Below are positions 7,625-17,682 of a DNA stretch of 64,000 nt, piece after piece (the stretch's first letter is position 1; the number at the start of each line of letters is the position of its first letter). Both the position numbers and the translations under genes were made by a program. This DNA comes from an uncultured Bacteroidota bacterium (GTDB taxonomy: Bacteria > Bacteroidota > Bacteroidia > AKYH767-A > OLB10). The stretch is from the NCBI GenBank assembly GCA_900696575.1, contig CAADHD010000034.1:1-64000 (forward strand). Direction: 5' to 3'. The notes beneath the pieces are model-generated. The model was given only the letters and a program-made list of their open reading frames with translations, did no database searches and was not told the origin of the DNA.

Positions 7625-10600
7625 ATGAATCCATTCAAAAAAATCAACAACATTACCGGTTGGTTGGTATTTGCCATTGCTGCTTTTGTTTTTTTAAAGA
7701 CCATGGAAGAGACCGGAAGCTTTTGGGATTGCGGAGAATTTATTGCCGCTGCTTACAAACTTCAGGTTGGCCATCCTCCGGGTGCTTCTCTCTTTTTAAT
7801 GGCCGCACGCGTAGCTACATTATTCGCTTTCGGAAATGTTGAAAAAGTGGCATTAATGGTTAATGCCATGTCAGCCATTTTTAGCGCATTTGCCGTTTTG
7901 TTTTTATTCTGGACTATATCTCTTTTGCTTAGAAAGTTTATTACTCCTGACAAGGAAGGCAGATATTCTATGGAGCAAACGGTTGCCATTCTCGGCAGCA
8001 GCGCTGTTGGGGCTTTGGCTTATGCCTTTTCCGATTCCTTTTGGTTTTCGGCTGTAGAAGGTGAAGTGTATGCCACCTCACAGTTTTTTACAGCTATTGT
8101 TTTCTGGGCCATGTTGAAGTGGGATAGTGTAGCTGATGAACCTCATGCGGACAGATGGATTATTCTGATTGCTTACCTGATGGGTTTAAGCATTGGTGTA
8201 CACTTGCTGAATCTGCTTTGCATTCCTGCACTTGCACTCATTTATTATTACCGGAAATACAAACCCACACGAGGCGGTGTATTCATGGCGCTGGTTATCG
8301 GGGCAGGCATTCTTGCTTTGGTTCAATACGGAATCATTGCAGGTTTTGTAAAAATCGGTGCGCAATTCGATTTGCTTTTTGTAAACACCATCGGCTTGCC
8401 GCTTTGGTCGGGATTTTTGTTTTTTATTTTTCTTTTAATATCCGGAATTGTTTATGGATTGAATTACACCAAAAAGAAAAATAAACCCGTGCTTAACACA
8501 GCCATTCTTTGTTTTTCTTTTATTCTGATTGGCTATTCATCTTACACCATGACAGTGGTTCGAAGCCTTGCCAATCCACCAATGGATGAAAATGATCCGG
8601 AACATGCCTTCAACCTGTTAGGATACATCAATCGTGAACAGTATGGAGACCGCCCGCTTGGCTATGGACAATACTACAACGCTCGTGTAATTGATCAGAA
8701 GAAGGGACCCATGAGCTACACCGTGGTTAATGGCAAGTACAAACCTACAGGCAATAAAATTATTCCTGTTTATGAACCGGACAAATGCACTGTGTTTCCA
8801 CGTATGTACAGCAGCCAGTCAAACCATGTAAGTGCTTATAAGGAATGGGCAGAAATAACAGGCGATGCAACACCTACCATGGGGCAAAACATGAAATTCT
8901 TTTTCAGCTATCAGGTAGGATTTATGTTTTGGAGGTATTTCATGTGGAATTTTGCCGGTCGTCAGAACGATATACAGGGCCATGGCGGCATATTAAAAGG
9001 AAATTGGATAAGTGGAATAAAAGGCATTGATGCCATGCGCTTAGGTCCGCAGGAAAAGTTGCCCTACAGCATGACCTGGAATAAAGCCTATAATAGATTT
9101 TATTTTCTGCCTCTCATTCTTGGTTTAATTGGCATGTTCTATCATTTTAAAAATGATAAACACGATGCGTCTATAGTGATGTTATTATTCATCATGACCG
9201 GGCTGGCCATTGTTATTTACCTGAATCAAACTCCTTATCAGCCTCGTGAACGTGATTACGCTTATGCCGGAGCTACATATGCTTTTACGATATGGATTGG
9301 AATGGCAGTGGCTGCCATCGGCAATTGGTTAGGGAAGAAAACAAACAGACAGGCTGCAATGTCAATTTCCCTTATCACCTGTTTGCTGGCAGGCCCGGTA
9401 CTAATGGCAAAAGAAGGTTGGGATGACCATGACCGTTCGCATCGCTTTACATCGCGTGATTTTGCAAGCAACTACCTGAACACCATTGCCCCCAACGGAA
9501 CCATTTTTACCAATGGTGATAATGACACTTTCCCGCTTTGGTATGCTCAGGATGTGGAAGGAATTAGAACCGATGTACGCGTTATTAATTTAAGCCTATT
9601 AAATACCGATTGGTATATTGATCAGATGAAACGCAAAGCATACGATTCACCACCTGTTCCGTTTACCTGGAGGCATGATCAGTATGTTCAGGGTACAAGA
9701 GATTACATTCCTTTTGTTGACCGTAAACTCGATGGGTTTAAAGACCTGAGAGGAGTAATGGATTTTGTACTCAGCGATAATCCTTCTGCCAAGGTTTCCT
9801 TAGGCGGAGATCAGGTAAATTATTATCCGACCAAGAAATTTTTTATTCCGGTAGATAAAGCAGCGGTCATCCGAAACGGTGTGGTTAAGCCAGAAGATGA
9901 ATCAAAAATTGTGGACACCATTTTCTTTGAAATAGGTAAAAATTATCTGATGAAAGCCGATCTTATGATTCTTGACCTGATTGCAAATAACGACTGGTCC
10001 AGGCCTATCTATTTTGCTGTTACTGTTGGCAACGACAGTTATATGAATCTTGAAGAATATTTTCAGCTTGAAGGTTTGGCATATCGTTTTGTTCCCATCA
10101 AAGGCCCCAAAAGAAGTGATGGCCAAACCGGTATGGTAAACAGCACAGCCATGTACGATAACATGATGAACAAATTTAAATGGGGAAACATGAACGATGA
10201 ACGTGTTTATCTCGATCAGAATAACCTGAACATGACCATGAATTTCAGAAACAATTTTGCACGCTTAGCCGAAACACTGATTGAAGAAGGCAAAAAAGAT
10301 TCAGCCTTCAATGTTCTGGAACGGTGTATTGAAGTAATGCCTGACAAAACGGTTCCTTACAATGTATTTATGCTTCGAATTATTGACGGATTCTATGCAG
10401 TGGGTGATGAACAGAATGCCGGAACCATGGCTGAAACAAGCCAAGCTTCGTCAGAAAAAAAATCAAATAGCAAATTAGCCGTTGAATACGCTAACAACAT
10501 CATCAAACGCCTGGCTGACATTCAGGAAAATGATCTGGAATACTATTTTACATTGAAAGGTACTCCATACTTTAAAAATGTGGAAAGAGATATGAACCAG

Positions 10601-10714
10601 GCAATGGCTGTAATGAATGAACTCTCCAGGCAGGCAAGAGTAAACGGCAAGCTACAACTTTCCGATTCTCTTCAGGCAAGATTTAAATCGCTCGAAAAAC
10701 GTTTTTATAATTAA
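7625..10714 (+). CDS. DUF2723 polytopic membrane protein, GT117-like
   Basis: 1029 residues. The N-terminal half has about a dozen hydrophobic segments and begins with the DUF2723 signature FWDCGEFIAAAYKLQVGHPP (D35, E38). The C-terminal half is soluble and probably periplasmic, with helical repeats near the end (LIEEGKKDSAFNVLERC). DUF2723 is shared with human TMEM260, a protein O-mannosyltransferase of family GT117. Transfer of a lipid-linked sugar to exported proteins is therefore the best inference; Bacteroidota are known to O-glycosylate secreted proteins. A TATTTTCG element (7594-7601) lies 23 bases before the ATG. The following deacetylase starts 26 bases after the stop and is probably cotranscribed. 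Confidence 0.85.
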   Translation: MNPFKKINNITGWLVFAIAAFVFLKTMEETGSFWDCGEFIAAAYKLQVGHPPGASLFLMAARVATLFAFGNVEKVALMVNAMSAIFSAFAVLFLFWTISLLLRKFITPDKEGRYSMEQTVAILGSSAVGALAYAFSDSFWFSAVEGEVYATSQFFTAIVFWAMLKWDSVADEPHADRWIILIAYLMGLSIGVHLLNLLCIPALALIYYYRKYKPTRGGVFMALVIGAGILALVQYGIIAGFVKIGAQFDLLFVNTIGLPLWSGFLFFIFLLISGIVYGLNYTKKKNKPVLNTAILCFSFILIGYSSYTMTVVRSLANPPMDENDPEHAFNLLGYINREQYGDRPLGYGQYYNARVIDQKKGPMSYTVVNGKYKPTGNKIIPVYEPDKCTVFPRMYSSQSNHVSAYKEWAEITGDATPTMGQNMKFFFSYQVGFMFWRYFMWNFAGRQNDIQGHGGILKGNWISGIKGIDAMRLGPQEKLPYSMTWNKAYNRFYFLPLILGLIGMFYHFKNDKHDASIVMLLFIMTGLAIVIYLNQTPYQPRERDYAYAGATYAFTIWIGMAVAAIGNWLGKKTNRQAAMSISLITCLLAGPVLMAKEGWDDHDRSHRFTSRDFASNYLNTIAPNGTIFTNGDNDTFPLWYAQDVEGIRTDVRVINLSLLNTDWYIDQMKRKAYDSPPVPFTWRHDQYVQGTRDYIPFVDRKLDGFKDLRGVMDFVLSDNPSAKVSLGGDQVNYYPTKKFFIPVDKAAVIRNGVVKPEDESKIVDTIFFEIGKNYLMKADLMILDLIANNDWSRPIYFAVTVGNDSYMNLEEYFQLEGLAYRFVPIKGPKRSDGQTGMVNSTAMYDNMMNKFKWGNMNDERVYLDQNNLNMTMNFRNNFARLAETLIEEGKKDSAFNVLERCIEVMPDKTVPYNVFMLRIIDGFYAVGDEQNAGTMAETSQASSEKKSNSKLAVEYANNIIKRLADIQENDLEYYFTLKGTPYFKNVERDMNQAMAVMNELSRQARVNGKLQLSDSLQARFKSLEKRFYN

Positions 10715-10740
10715 TCTTCTACTATACATTTTAATACAAA

Positions 10741-11355
10741 ATGTACTCTTCGCTTTATAGCAGAATTCTTCCTTTCCTCTACCCGTCATTAACATGGAAA
10801 ATAAAAACAGAAGAAAAAATTGTCCATCTGACTTTTGATGATGGCCCAAATCCTGAAGCTACCCCATTTGTTCTGGATGAATTGAAAAAATTTGGAGCAA
10901 AGGCAACCTTTTTCTGTGTCGGAAAAAATCTACAGCAATACCCTGAAATTACAGGCAGAATTATTTCAGAAGGTCATCAATTAGGGAATCATACATTTCA
11001 TCATTTAAACGGATGGACAACCAATGACAGGCTTTACCAGGAAAGCATTGAACAGACCCGATCTCTCACCGGAGGATCAAATCTTTTCCGTCCGCCTTAT
11101 GGCAAAATCAGGAAATCTCAGATCAGGAAAATTCAGGCGCGTTACAGAATCATTATGTGGAACGTTCTCAGCTTTGATTTTGACAGGAATACTTCTCCTG
11201 AAAAATGTCTTCAAAATGTAATTTCTCAGATTGGGCCGGGAAGCATTGTTGTTTTCCATGATAGTGCTAAAGCTTTGAACAATCTAAAGTATGCACTTGC
11301 CGGAACCCTGAAATTTTTAAAAGAAAAGGAGTTCAGGATTGAACTTTTTAATTGA
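10741..11355 (+). CDS. Polysaccharide deacetylase, NodB homology (CE4)
   Basis: 204 residues, almost entirely the NodB domain. Motif 1 is TFDDGPNPEATP with D33 and metal-binding D34. Motif 2 is the HxxxH pair GNHTFHH (H84, H88). Motif 3 is RPPYG (117-121). Motif 4 is MWNVLSFDFD and motif 5 is VFHDS. Such enzymes remove N- or O-acetyl groups from GlcNAc polymers such as peptidoglycan, chitin oligomers or exopolysaccharide. There is no clear signal peptide, so the location is uncertain. It follows the DUF2723 gene and is closed by a strong hairpin terminator. Confidence 0.92.
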   Translation: MYSSLYSRILPFLYPSLTWKIKTEEKIVHLTFDDGPNPEATPFVLDELKKFGAKATFFCVGKNLQQYPEITGRIISEGHQLGNHTFHHLNGWTTNDRLYQESIEQTRSLTGGSNLFRPPYGKIRKSQIRKIQARYRIIMWNVLSFDFDRNTSPEKCLQNVISQIGPGSIVVFHDSAKALNNLKYALAGTLKFLKEKEFRIELFN

Positions 11356-11363
11356 AACATGAT

Positions 11364-11412
11364 TAAAAAAAAAGATGGCGCTTTTCTATACTGAATAGCG
11401 CCATCGGTTTTT
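11364..11412. terminator. Bidirectional terminator
   Basis: The arms GATGGCGCT (11374-11382) and AGCGCCATC (11397-11405) are perfect complements. On the minus strand ten U residues follow; on the plus strand GG and then five U residues follow. It serves the convergent deacetylase (+) and T9SS protein (-) genes. Confidence 0.9.
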
Positions 11413-11426
11413 AATACTCAATCGTT

Positions 11427-14153
11427 TTACTTCTGTTCAAAAATCAGCCTGCGCTGAAATACTTTTTCTGAAGCTTTTACAGAAACAAAATAAATACCGG
11501 GGATCAGTGACTCCCGTTGAAATACCATCTTATTAATGCCTGTGCGAACCGGAATCAACTCCTTTCTGATAGTTTTACCTAACATATCAGTAATGGAAAC
11601 TTCAATCAACTCATCGTAATCGCTGTTCAAACTGATATAGAATTTATCTTTTGCAGGATTTGGATAAACCTCAAGCCTGGTATCCGCATCTGCCTGTTCT
11701 GGCTGAAGCCTGCATGAAAGATTAACCGAATAGGTGGTAGTACCACTTTGACCGCAATCGTTAAACGCTTTTACTCCAACTTTTCCATTATTGCTTCCCA
11801 GATTCACTGTGATAGAAGTTGTTCCTTGTCCGCTGACTATAACTGAACCCGATGGAACAGTCCATTGGTATGAATTGGTATTCGGTACAGTAGAACAACT
11901 GAAAGTTACCCCTGTTTGATTTGCACATAACACAGGTGAGCTGCAATTAATTGATGCAGGTGCCTGTTGACTTCTTAAAAACAAACAACGAGAGCCCCCG
12001 GTTGTACAGTTGCCCACTCCGGCAACACAGATATTTCCCTGAATCGGTCCACTGAAACTGACATCAACAGAATTGCCGGAGGGATTTCCGATTATCGAAG
12101 CCCCTGCAGGCAAATTCCAAGAATAGGAATTAGCACCGTTTGCAGCTGGAACACTAAAGGTTGCTACTGTATTGCAGAGATTATTTACAGGGCCTGTAAT
12201 ATTTCCTGGAGTTGAAGGTACATCATGCTTAATAGTTTTACAACGATCGGCAGAAGTGAAGCAGGGAGAGGATGCGTTTACGCAAATCTGACCTTCCGAA
12301 AAATTTTGATCGAAATCCACTTCAAGCTGGCTGGTTCCTTGCCCGCTGCGATATAAAATTCCACTTCCTAATGTCCAGTTATAACTTATCTGTCCAACTT
12401 CTGAAGCGGTATAACTAACATACTGTTGGTTTTGGCATACCAAACCGGGTCCGGATAGAATTTGAGGTATCGAAACCTTGTAACGCAACCATGTTTTGCT
12501 GGTATCCTTACTTGTTCCGCAGGAATTAACACCAACTACGGTAATGGTGTAACCCGAAAGATTGGTGGGTAATAGATCAACACTTATTTCATGAGTATTC
12601 TGACCACTGGTTAGATCAACATCTGCACCTGTAATCCACTGATGATAGTCTGTGTTATAGCCACCCGGTAAAACCGATAATTGTACTCCTGTATTTCCCG
12701 GACAGCCGTAAACCGGTGCAGTAATGGGGCTCGGTACGGGAGGTCTCATTTTTACCCCAAAACTGGCCTGATCAGATGTAACTGAAGCAGCACAGGTACT
12801 CGATATTACCACATAATAATCTCCTTCATGTAAAGAATCTACATCCATAAAAGAAAGAGTCTCTGTTTGGGTTCCATTTCTTTGGGCATCATCCGTTAAT
12901 GCCACACCATCCTGATACCATTGATAGGAAAGATTAACGCCCGGAACACTCACCACTAAATTTGAGGTTGCATCTTCACATGCAATGTGAGTTAATGGTT
13001 GATCGGCAATAATTATACTGCCTGTAACTGCCAGACTGCGGGGCGCACTTACTCCACAATTATTAACCGAAGAAACAGAAACATTTCCGCTCACTGAAGA
13101 AGGGAATGTAACCGAAATAGAAGTAGTTCCTTGTCCTGAGTTAATAGTAGCTCCTGTTGGTACTGTCCATTGATAAGACATAACTCCGTTTACAGGCGAA
13201 ACAGAATAACTGGTAGTTCCATTACAGATACCTGAAGCAAAGCCATTGATCAAACCCGGACGCACCACCCTTCCATAAACACTTTTTGAAGTATTCGGGG
13301 AAGTACCGCAATTATTAGTGTACTGACACCTTACCGAACCGCTTATAAAACCGGATGGGAAGGTAACATCAACATTGGGTGTTCCCTGTCCGGTAATAGT
13401 AGCTCCGGATGGAGCCGTCCATGTATAGGAATAACCAGGAATTGCATCCACAGAATAAGATTCTGTTGTATTAGGACATGCTATTTCATTTCCATAAATA
13501 GTAACTGGTGCTTGAGGAGGATTGGCTTTCTGTATGGTCTTTGTTCTTTGACTGCCGAGTCCGCAACCATAATTAGCTGCAACAGTTATAGTACCATTTC
13601 CGCTAAAACCGGGCAAAAATAAAACGGAAATACCGGTTGTTCCCTGTCCTGATTGAATGGACATGGTTCCGGGTACAGTCCATGTGTAAGAAACAACATC
13701 GCTCATAGGATTGATCGAATAGTTAACCACATCGCCTGCACAGGCCGTACTATTGCCCGATATGGATGAAGGTAAGCCCGGATAATAGGCATTAAGAGTT
13801 TTTGAACGATTAGCACTGCTGCCACAGGCATTGTTTGCCTTTACCATAATAGTACCGGGAGCTGAATAACTAATTCCAAACACAATGGATACTGATGTTT
13901 CTGTACCTGTGTATGGATTTGAGCCATTGATGGTTGCTCCTGATGGCAAGGTCCATGTGTAACTTGTTGCACCGCTTACCGAATTGATGCTGTAAGTCTT
14001 TGTTTGACCCGGGCAAGCATTACCTGATCCCGAAATTACAGAAGGCATTCCCGGAACCGGGCATTGCGAAAAACTACTGGTTGATGCTCCCGCGATTAAA
14101 AGAAACGCTATCCACAGATACGTGAATACATTTGAAATGGTAGTTGTTTTCAT
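11427..14153 (-). CDS. Secreted T9SS cargo with Ig/PKD-like repeats
   Basis: About 908 residues from the chosen start. A signal peptide (MKTTTISNVFTYLWIAFLLI then an Ala/Ser-rich end at SFSQ) is followed by roughly nine Ig/PKD-like modules. Each has a cysteine-bearing opening (SGSGNACPG, SGNSTACAG, YGNEIACPN), a YTW/YQW core and a closing SGQGTTSISVTF-type strand. The last ~80 residues are a type A T9SS sorting domain (VYPNPAKDKFYISL, IPGIYFVSVKA). It is therefore exported by Sec and then by T9SS to the surface or medium. No enzymatic domain is visible; adhesion or a structural role is inferred. An upstream in-frame ATG (14222) would add 23 residues before the signal peptide and is less likely. 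Confidence 0.88.
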   Translation of the reverse strand: MKTTTISNVFTYLWIAFLLIAGASTSSFSQCPVPGMPSVISGSGNACPGQTKTYSINSVSGATSYTWTLPSGATINGSNPYTGTETSVSIVFGISYSAPGTIMVKANNACGSSANRSKTLNAYYPGLPSSISGNSTACAGDVVNYSINPMSDVVSYTWTVPGTMSIQSGQGTTGISVLFLPGFSGNGTITVAANYGCGLGSQRTKTIQKANPPQAPVTIYGNEIACPNTTESYSVDAIPGYSYTWTAPSGATITGQGTPNVDVTFPSGFISGSVRCQYTNNCGTSPNTSKSVYGRVVRPGLINGFASGICNGTTSYSVSPVNGVMSYQWTVPTGATINSGQGTTSISVTFPSSVSGNVSVSSVNNCGVSAPRSLAVTGSIIIADQPLTHIACEDATSNLVVSVPGVNLSYQWYQDGVALTDDAQRNGTQTETLSFMDVDSLHEGDYYVVISSTCAASVTSDQASFGVKMRPPVPSPITAPVYGCPGNTGVQLSVLPGGYNTDYHQWITGADVDLTSGQNTHEISVDLLPTNLSGYTITVVGVNSCGTSKDTSKTWLRYKVSIPQILSGPGLVCQNQQYVSYTASEVGQISYNWTLGSGILYRSGQGTSQLEVDFDQNFSEGQICVNASSPCFTSADRCKTIKHDVPSTPGNITGPVNNLCNTVATFSVPAANGANSYSWNLPAGASIIGNPSGNSVDVSFSGPIQGNICVAGVGNCTTGGSRCLFLRSQQAPASINCSSPVLCANQTGVTFSCSTVPNTNSYQWTVPSGSVIVSGQGTTSITVNLGSNNGKVGVKAFNDCGQSGTTTYSVNLSCRLQPEQADADTRLEVYPNPAKDKFYISLNSDYDELIEVSITDMLGKTIRKELIPVRTGINKMVFQRESLIPGIYFVSVKASEKVFQRRLIFEQK

Positions 14154-14403
14154 ATTATTATTTTTTATGCTGTTAATACTTTTTCTGAACAATTCAAGTT
14201 TCATATTTCGTGGCAATTTCATTCTATAAAAAAGATTTTTCTAAACATCCTTACATAAATCTTTCAAACTCCGGTTTTCTGAAAGGTTATCATGGTGAAA
14301 TAAGGCCGGTAAATGGGCGTTGTCCACATTGATATGTTGATTAACGATGAAAGTAATTACCCGGCATCATTCTCCTGTTTTTACCTTTAGCCGGTATGGA
14401 TTC

Positions 14404-16938
14404 ATGCCAAAACCTATGAGTAACGAGAAAGAAAAGCGAAACAAAATCAGGGAAAAGAAGGAACCTAAATCAAAAAACAAGACTTCATCAAGCAGACCAA
14501 AAATCACAGCCATGTTTCAGCAAATGAATGTGCATAAGCTGCGGCTTATACTTGCATTCACTTTGGCAATAACGGCAGTCGTGATATTTATTTCCATTTT
14601 TTCGTACCTGTTTACCTGGCAGTCCGATTTTGATAAAGTTTCAGGTTCGTGGTTCAGTTTATTGAGTAATCCGGATATTATAGTAGATAACTGGTTTGGG
14701 AAGTTGGGTGCATTTCTTGCTCATTCAATGGTCAGAAACACTTTCGGAATTGCCGCTCTGATTTTGCCCTTCCTGATACTGCTTGTTGCAGCACGGCTTG
14801 GAACCGGAAAATGGTTTCTGCCTCCCGGTCGGACTTTTGGCATCTCTCTCTTCTTACTCTTATTTGTATCTGCAGCACTTGGCTACTTCTTTCAATCATC
14901 TATTTTTTTTCCGGGCGGAAGCTATGGATTGGTCATCAATAAATGGCTTACAAGTTTGTTTGGAAATGCAGGAACTCCTTTAGTGTTACTGTGTACTTTG
15001 ACAGTATTTATTCTTTTAACCTTTAACATTAAATTCAATCTTTCAAAGCAAGAAACCGACCCGGCATTTGAAACCTTACATGATGAAATTCCTTCTGTAA
15101 ACCGTTTGAAAAACGATGCCCCGCATCCTGAAATTGTTATTAATAATCTTGAAATCAGCGATCCGGAAGATTTATTGTCAGACCAAGTAGAAAACGATGC
15201 TGACTGTCAGCAAGAAGATGATCGCATAATTGAAGAAGAATTTTTACCTCTTGAAACCATTGCGGAATCAGCAGACCCTGCTGAATCATTAAGTGAGCTT
15301 GAGGTTCACATTCCGGAAACTCCACCAACTCCGGAACTTTCAATTGAAGAACCTAAACCGGAACTTACCAATGATGATCCTGAACTAATCAGCGAAAAAC
15401 TTTTAAAGGAATTTGGCGAGTTTGATCCGAAACTGGAACTTGGTTCTTATCAGCCCCCAACTTTAGATTTACTGGAAAACCATGCAAACAAAAACCCGCT
15501 CAGCAGAGAAGAACTGATGACCGAATTAGAAGCCAATAAAAACCGTATTGTTGAAACTTTAGGTCATTATAATATCGGAATAGAAAAAATTAAAGCAACG
15601 GTTGGTCCTACCGTAACCCTTTTTGAAATTGTGCCAAAAGCCGGCATCAGAATTTCAAAAATTAAGAATCTGGAAGATGATATTGCTTTGAGCTTAGCCG
15701 CGCTTGGAATCCGCATCATAGCTCCTATACCGGGTAAGGGAACTATAGGTATTGAAGTTCCAAACCAACGGAGGGAAACTGTTTCCATGAAATCTATACT
15801 GGCCAGTGAAAAATTCCAGCAAACAAACTTTGAGCTTCCGATTGCATTAGGAAAAACCATATCAAACGATGTATTCATTACAGATCTGGCCAAAATGCCG
15901 CATCTATTGATGGCCGGAGCTACCGGACAGGGAAAGTCAGTCGGGTTAAATGCAGTATTGGTTTCACTTCTCTATAAAAAACATCCTGCTGAAGTTAAAT
16001 TTGTTTTGATTGACCCCAAAAAGGTTGAGTTGACGCTTTTTAAAACTATTGAAAGACATTTTCTTGCCAAACTTCCGGGCGAAGAAGAATCAATAATTAC
16101 CGATACGCGCAAAGTGGTAAACACTTTAAATTCATTATGTGTGGAGATGGATAAAAGGTATGACCTTCTTAAAGATGCGCAGGTAAGAAACATCAAAGAA
16201 TACAATGCAAAATTTGTAATGCGGAAACTTAATCCGAATAACGGACATGCCTACCTTCCTTACATTGTTCTGGTTATTGATGAGTTTGCCGATCTGATAA
16301 TGACAGCCGGAAAAGAAATTGAAACTCCTATTGCACGTATTGCTCAGCTTGCACGTGCGGTAGGTATTCACTTAATAATTGCAACCCAGCGTCCGTCTGT
16401 AAACATTATCACCGGAACAATCAAAGCTAATTTTCCTGCACGAATGGCCTTTAAGGTTTCTTCAAAAATAGATTCAAGAACAATTCTTGATACCGGTGGC
16501 GCTGATCAGCTTATTGGCAGCGGTGATATGTTGCTGTCGTTAGGCTCTGACCTGATCCGCCTTCAATGTGCTTATGTTGATACTAGCGAAGTTGATAAAA
16601 TCACTGAGTTTATCGGAAGCCAGCGTGGGTATTCCAGTGCGTTTTTATTACCTGAATATGTAGGCGAAGGCGAGGAAGGCGGCTTAAATGCACTGGATGC
16701 CTCAGAGCGCGACCCGATGTTTGAAGATGCTGCCCGAATTATTGTGCAGCACCAGCAGGGCAGCGCTTCACTGCTTCAAAGAAAACTGAAACTCGGATAT
16801 AACCGTGCCGGAAGGATTATTGATCAATTAGAAGTTGCCGGAATTATCGGACCGTTTGAAGGCAGCAAAGCCCGCGAAGTAAAAATTAAAGACTTAATGG
16901 CGCTTGAACAGCAGTTGAATGCCATGCACCAGGGTTGA
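14404..16938 (+). CDS. ftsK: DNA translocase FtsK
   Basis: Divisome-associated motor that pumps DNA across the septum and activates Xer recombination. About 844 residues from the chosen start. The N-terminal membrane domain has four or five hydrophobic segments (about 45-215), followed by a Pro/Glu-rich acidic linker. The motor has Walker A GATGQGKS (505-512) and Walker B VLVIDEF (about 622-628). The C-terminal winged-helix gamma domain (LLQRKLKLGYNRAGRIIDQL) recognises polar KOPS-like sites. An ATG at 14347 would add 19 residues of unconserved sequence, and a TACCTTTA element at 14382 lies between the two, so I take 14404. lolA follows after 93 bases. Confidence 0.95.
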   Translation: MPKPMSNEKEKRNKIREKKEPKSKNKTSSSRPKITAMFQQMNVHKLRLILAFTLAITAVVIFISIFSYLFTWQSDFDKVSGSWFSLLSNPDIIVDNWFGKLGAFLAHSMVRNTFGIAALILPFLILLVAARLGTGKWFLPPGRTFGISLFLLLFVSAALGYFFQSSIFFPGGSYGLVINKWLTSLFGNAGTPLVLLCTLTVFILLTFNIKFNLSKQETDPAFETLHDEIPSVNRLKNDAPHPEIVINNLEISDPEDLLSDQVENDADCQQEDDRIIEEEFLPLETIAESADPAESLSELEVHIPETPPTPELSIEEPKPELTNDDPELISEKLLKEFGEFDPKLELGSYQPPTLDLLENHANKNPLSREELMTELEANKNRIVETLGHYNIGIEKIKATVGPTVTLFEIVPKAGIRISKIKNLEDDIALSLAALGIRIIAPIPGKGTIGIEVPNQRRETVSMKSILASEKFQQTNFELPIALGKTISNDVFITDLAKMPHLLMAGATGQGKSVGLNAVLVSLLYKKHPAEVKFVLIDPKKVELTLFKTIERHFLAKLPGEEESIITDTRKVVNTLNSLCVEMDKRYDLLKDAQVRNIKEYNAKFVMRKLNPNNGHAYLPYIVLVIDEFADLIMTAGKEIETPIARIAQLARAVGIHLIIATQRPSVNIITGTIKANFPARMAFKVSSKIDSRTILDTGGADQLIGSGDMLLSLGSDLIRLQCAYVDTSEVDKITEFIGSQRGYSSAFLLPEYVGEGEEGGLNALDASERDPMFEDAARIIVQHQQGSASLLQRKLKLGYNRAGRIIDQLEVAGIIGPFEGSKAREVKIKDLMALEQQLNAMHQG

Positions 16939-16943
16939 TTCCC

Positions 16944-16951
16944 TATTTTTG
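16944..16951 (+). promoter_or_regulatory. -7 element before lolA
   Basis: TATTTTTG matches TAnnTTTG and is followed by CAC. It lies 80 bases before the lolA start, right after the ftsK stop. No TTTG is found at the -33 spacing. Confidence 0.4.
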
Positions 16952-17031
16952 CACTGAATTTTTAGTGATGCCGGGCTACTTTCTGAAATGCAGGACTGAC
17001 TTTTGATAAACGATTTTAATCCAAAAAAAAC

Positions 17032-17676
17032 ATGCGATACATTTCTCTATTCTTTTTTCTATTTTCTGTTCCGATGACGCTTTCGGCACAGAAGGATGCT
17101 AAAGCAACGGAACTGCTTAATGCTGTCAGCAGCAATTACAAATCTTTTAAAACAATGCAGGCAACCTTCACCATCATTATTGAAAACCAAAAAGAAAAAA
17201 CTACCGACAAACAGAAAGGAACTCTTACTGTAAAAGGCGATAAGTACAAAGTGGAATTAGGGAGCCAGGACATAATTTCTGATGGGCAAATTGTATGGAC
17301 TCATCTTAAAGAAGAGAAAGAAGTTCAAATTAACTCTAATGACAAATCAAAAGAAGATCAACTGACCCCCAACCGTATTTTCAGTATTGGCCAGAGTGGT
17401 TTTAAATCAAGATTGGGGGATAGTAAAAAAGAAGGTAGTAAAACCATCCAAACCGTTGAACTTACACCGGAAGATGCCAAAAAGCCTTATTTCAAAATTG
17501 TACTTCAAATTGATAAAAGCAAAAACCTCCTAACCTCCTTAAAGGTGCTGAATAAAAGCGGCATTAACATAACCTATTCCATTGATAAATTCCTTCAGAA
17601 TGTGGAAGCACCTGATGTCTATTTCAGTTTTGATACTGTCAAACACAAAGATGTTGAGGTAATTGATTTGCGCTGA
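17032..17676 (+). CDS. lolA: Outer-membrane lipoprotein carrier LolA family
   Basis: 214 residues. A signal peptide (MRYISLFFFLFSVPMTLSAQ) is followed by a LolA-type half-barrel domain. Typical elements are LLNAVSSNYKSFKTMQATF, GTLTVKGDKYKVE, ISDGQIVWTH and the later FKIVLQIDKSKNLLTSLKV. LolA ferries lipoproteins across the periplasm from the LolCDE complex. Location after ftsK is a common arrangement in this phylum. The gene ends six bases from the convergent ribBA stop codon, with no terminator between them. Confidence 0.88.
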   Translation: MRYISLFFFLFSVPMTLSAQKDAKATELLNAVSSNYKSFKTMQATFTIIIENQKEKTTDKQKGTLTVKGDKYKVELGSQDIISDGQIVWTHLKEEKEVQINSNDKSKEDQLTPNRIFSIGQSGFKSRLGDSKKEGSKTIQTVELTPEDAKKPYFKIVLQIDKSKNLLTSLKVLNKSGINITYSIDKFLQNVEAPDVYFSFDTVKHKDVEVIDLR

Positions 17677-17682
17677 AACAGC

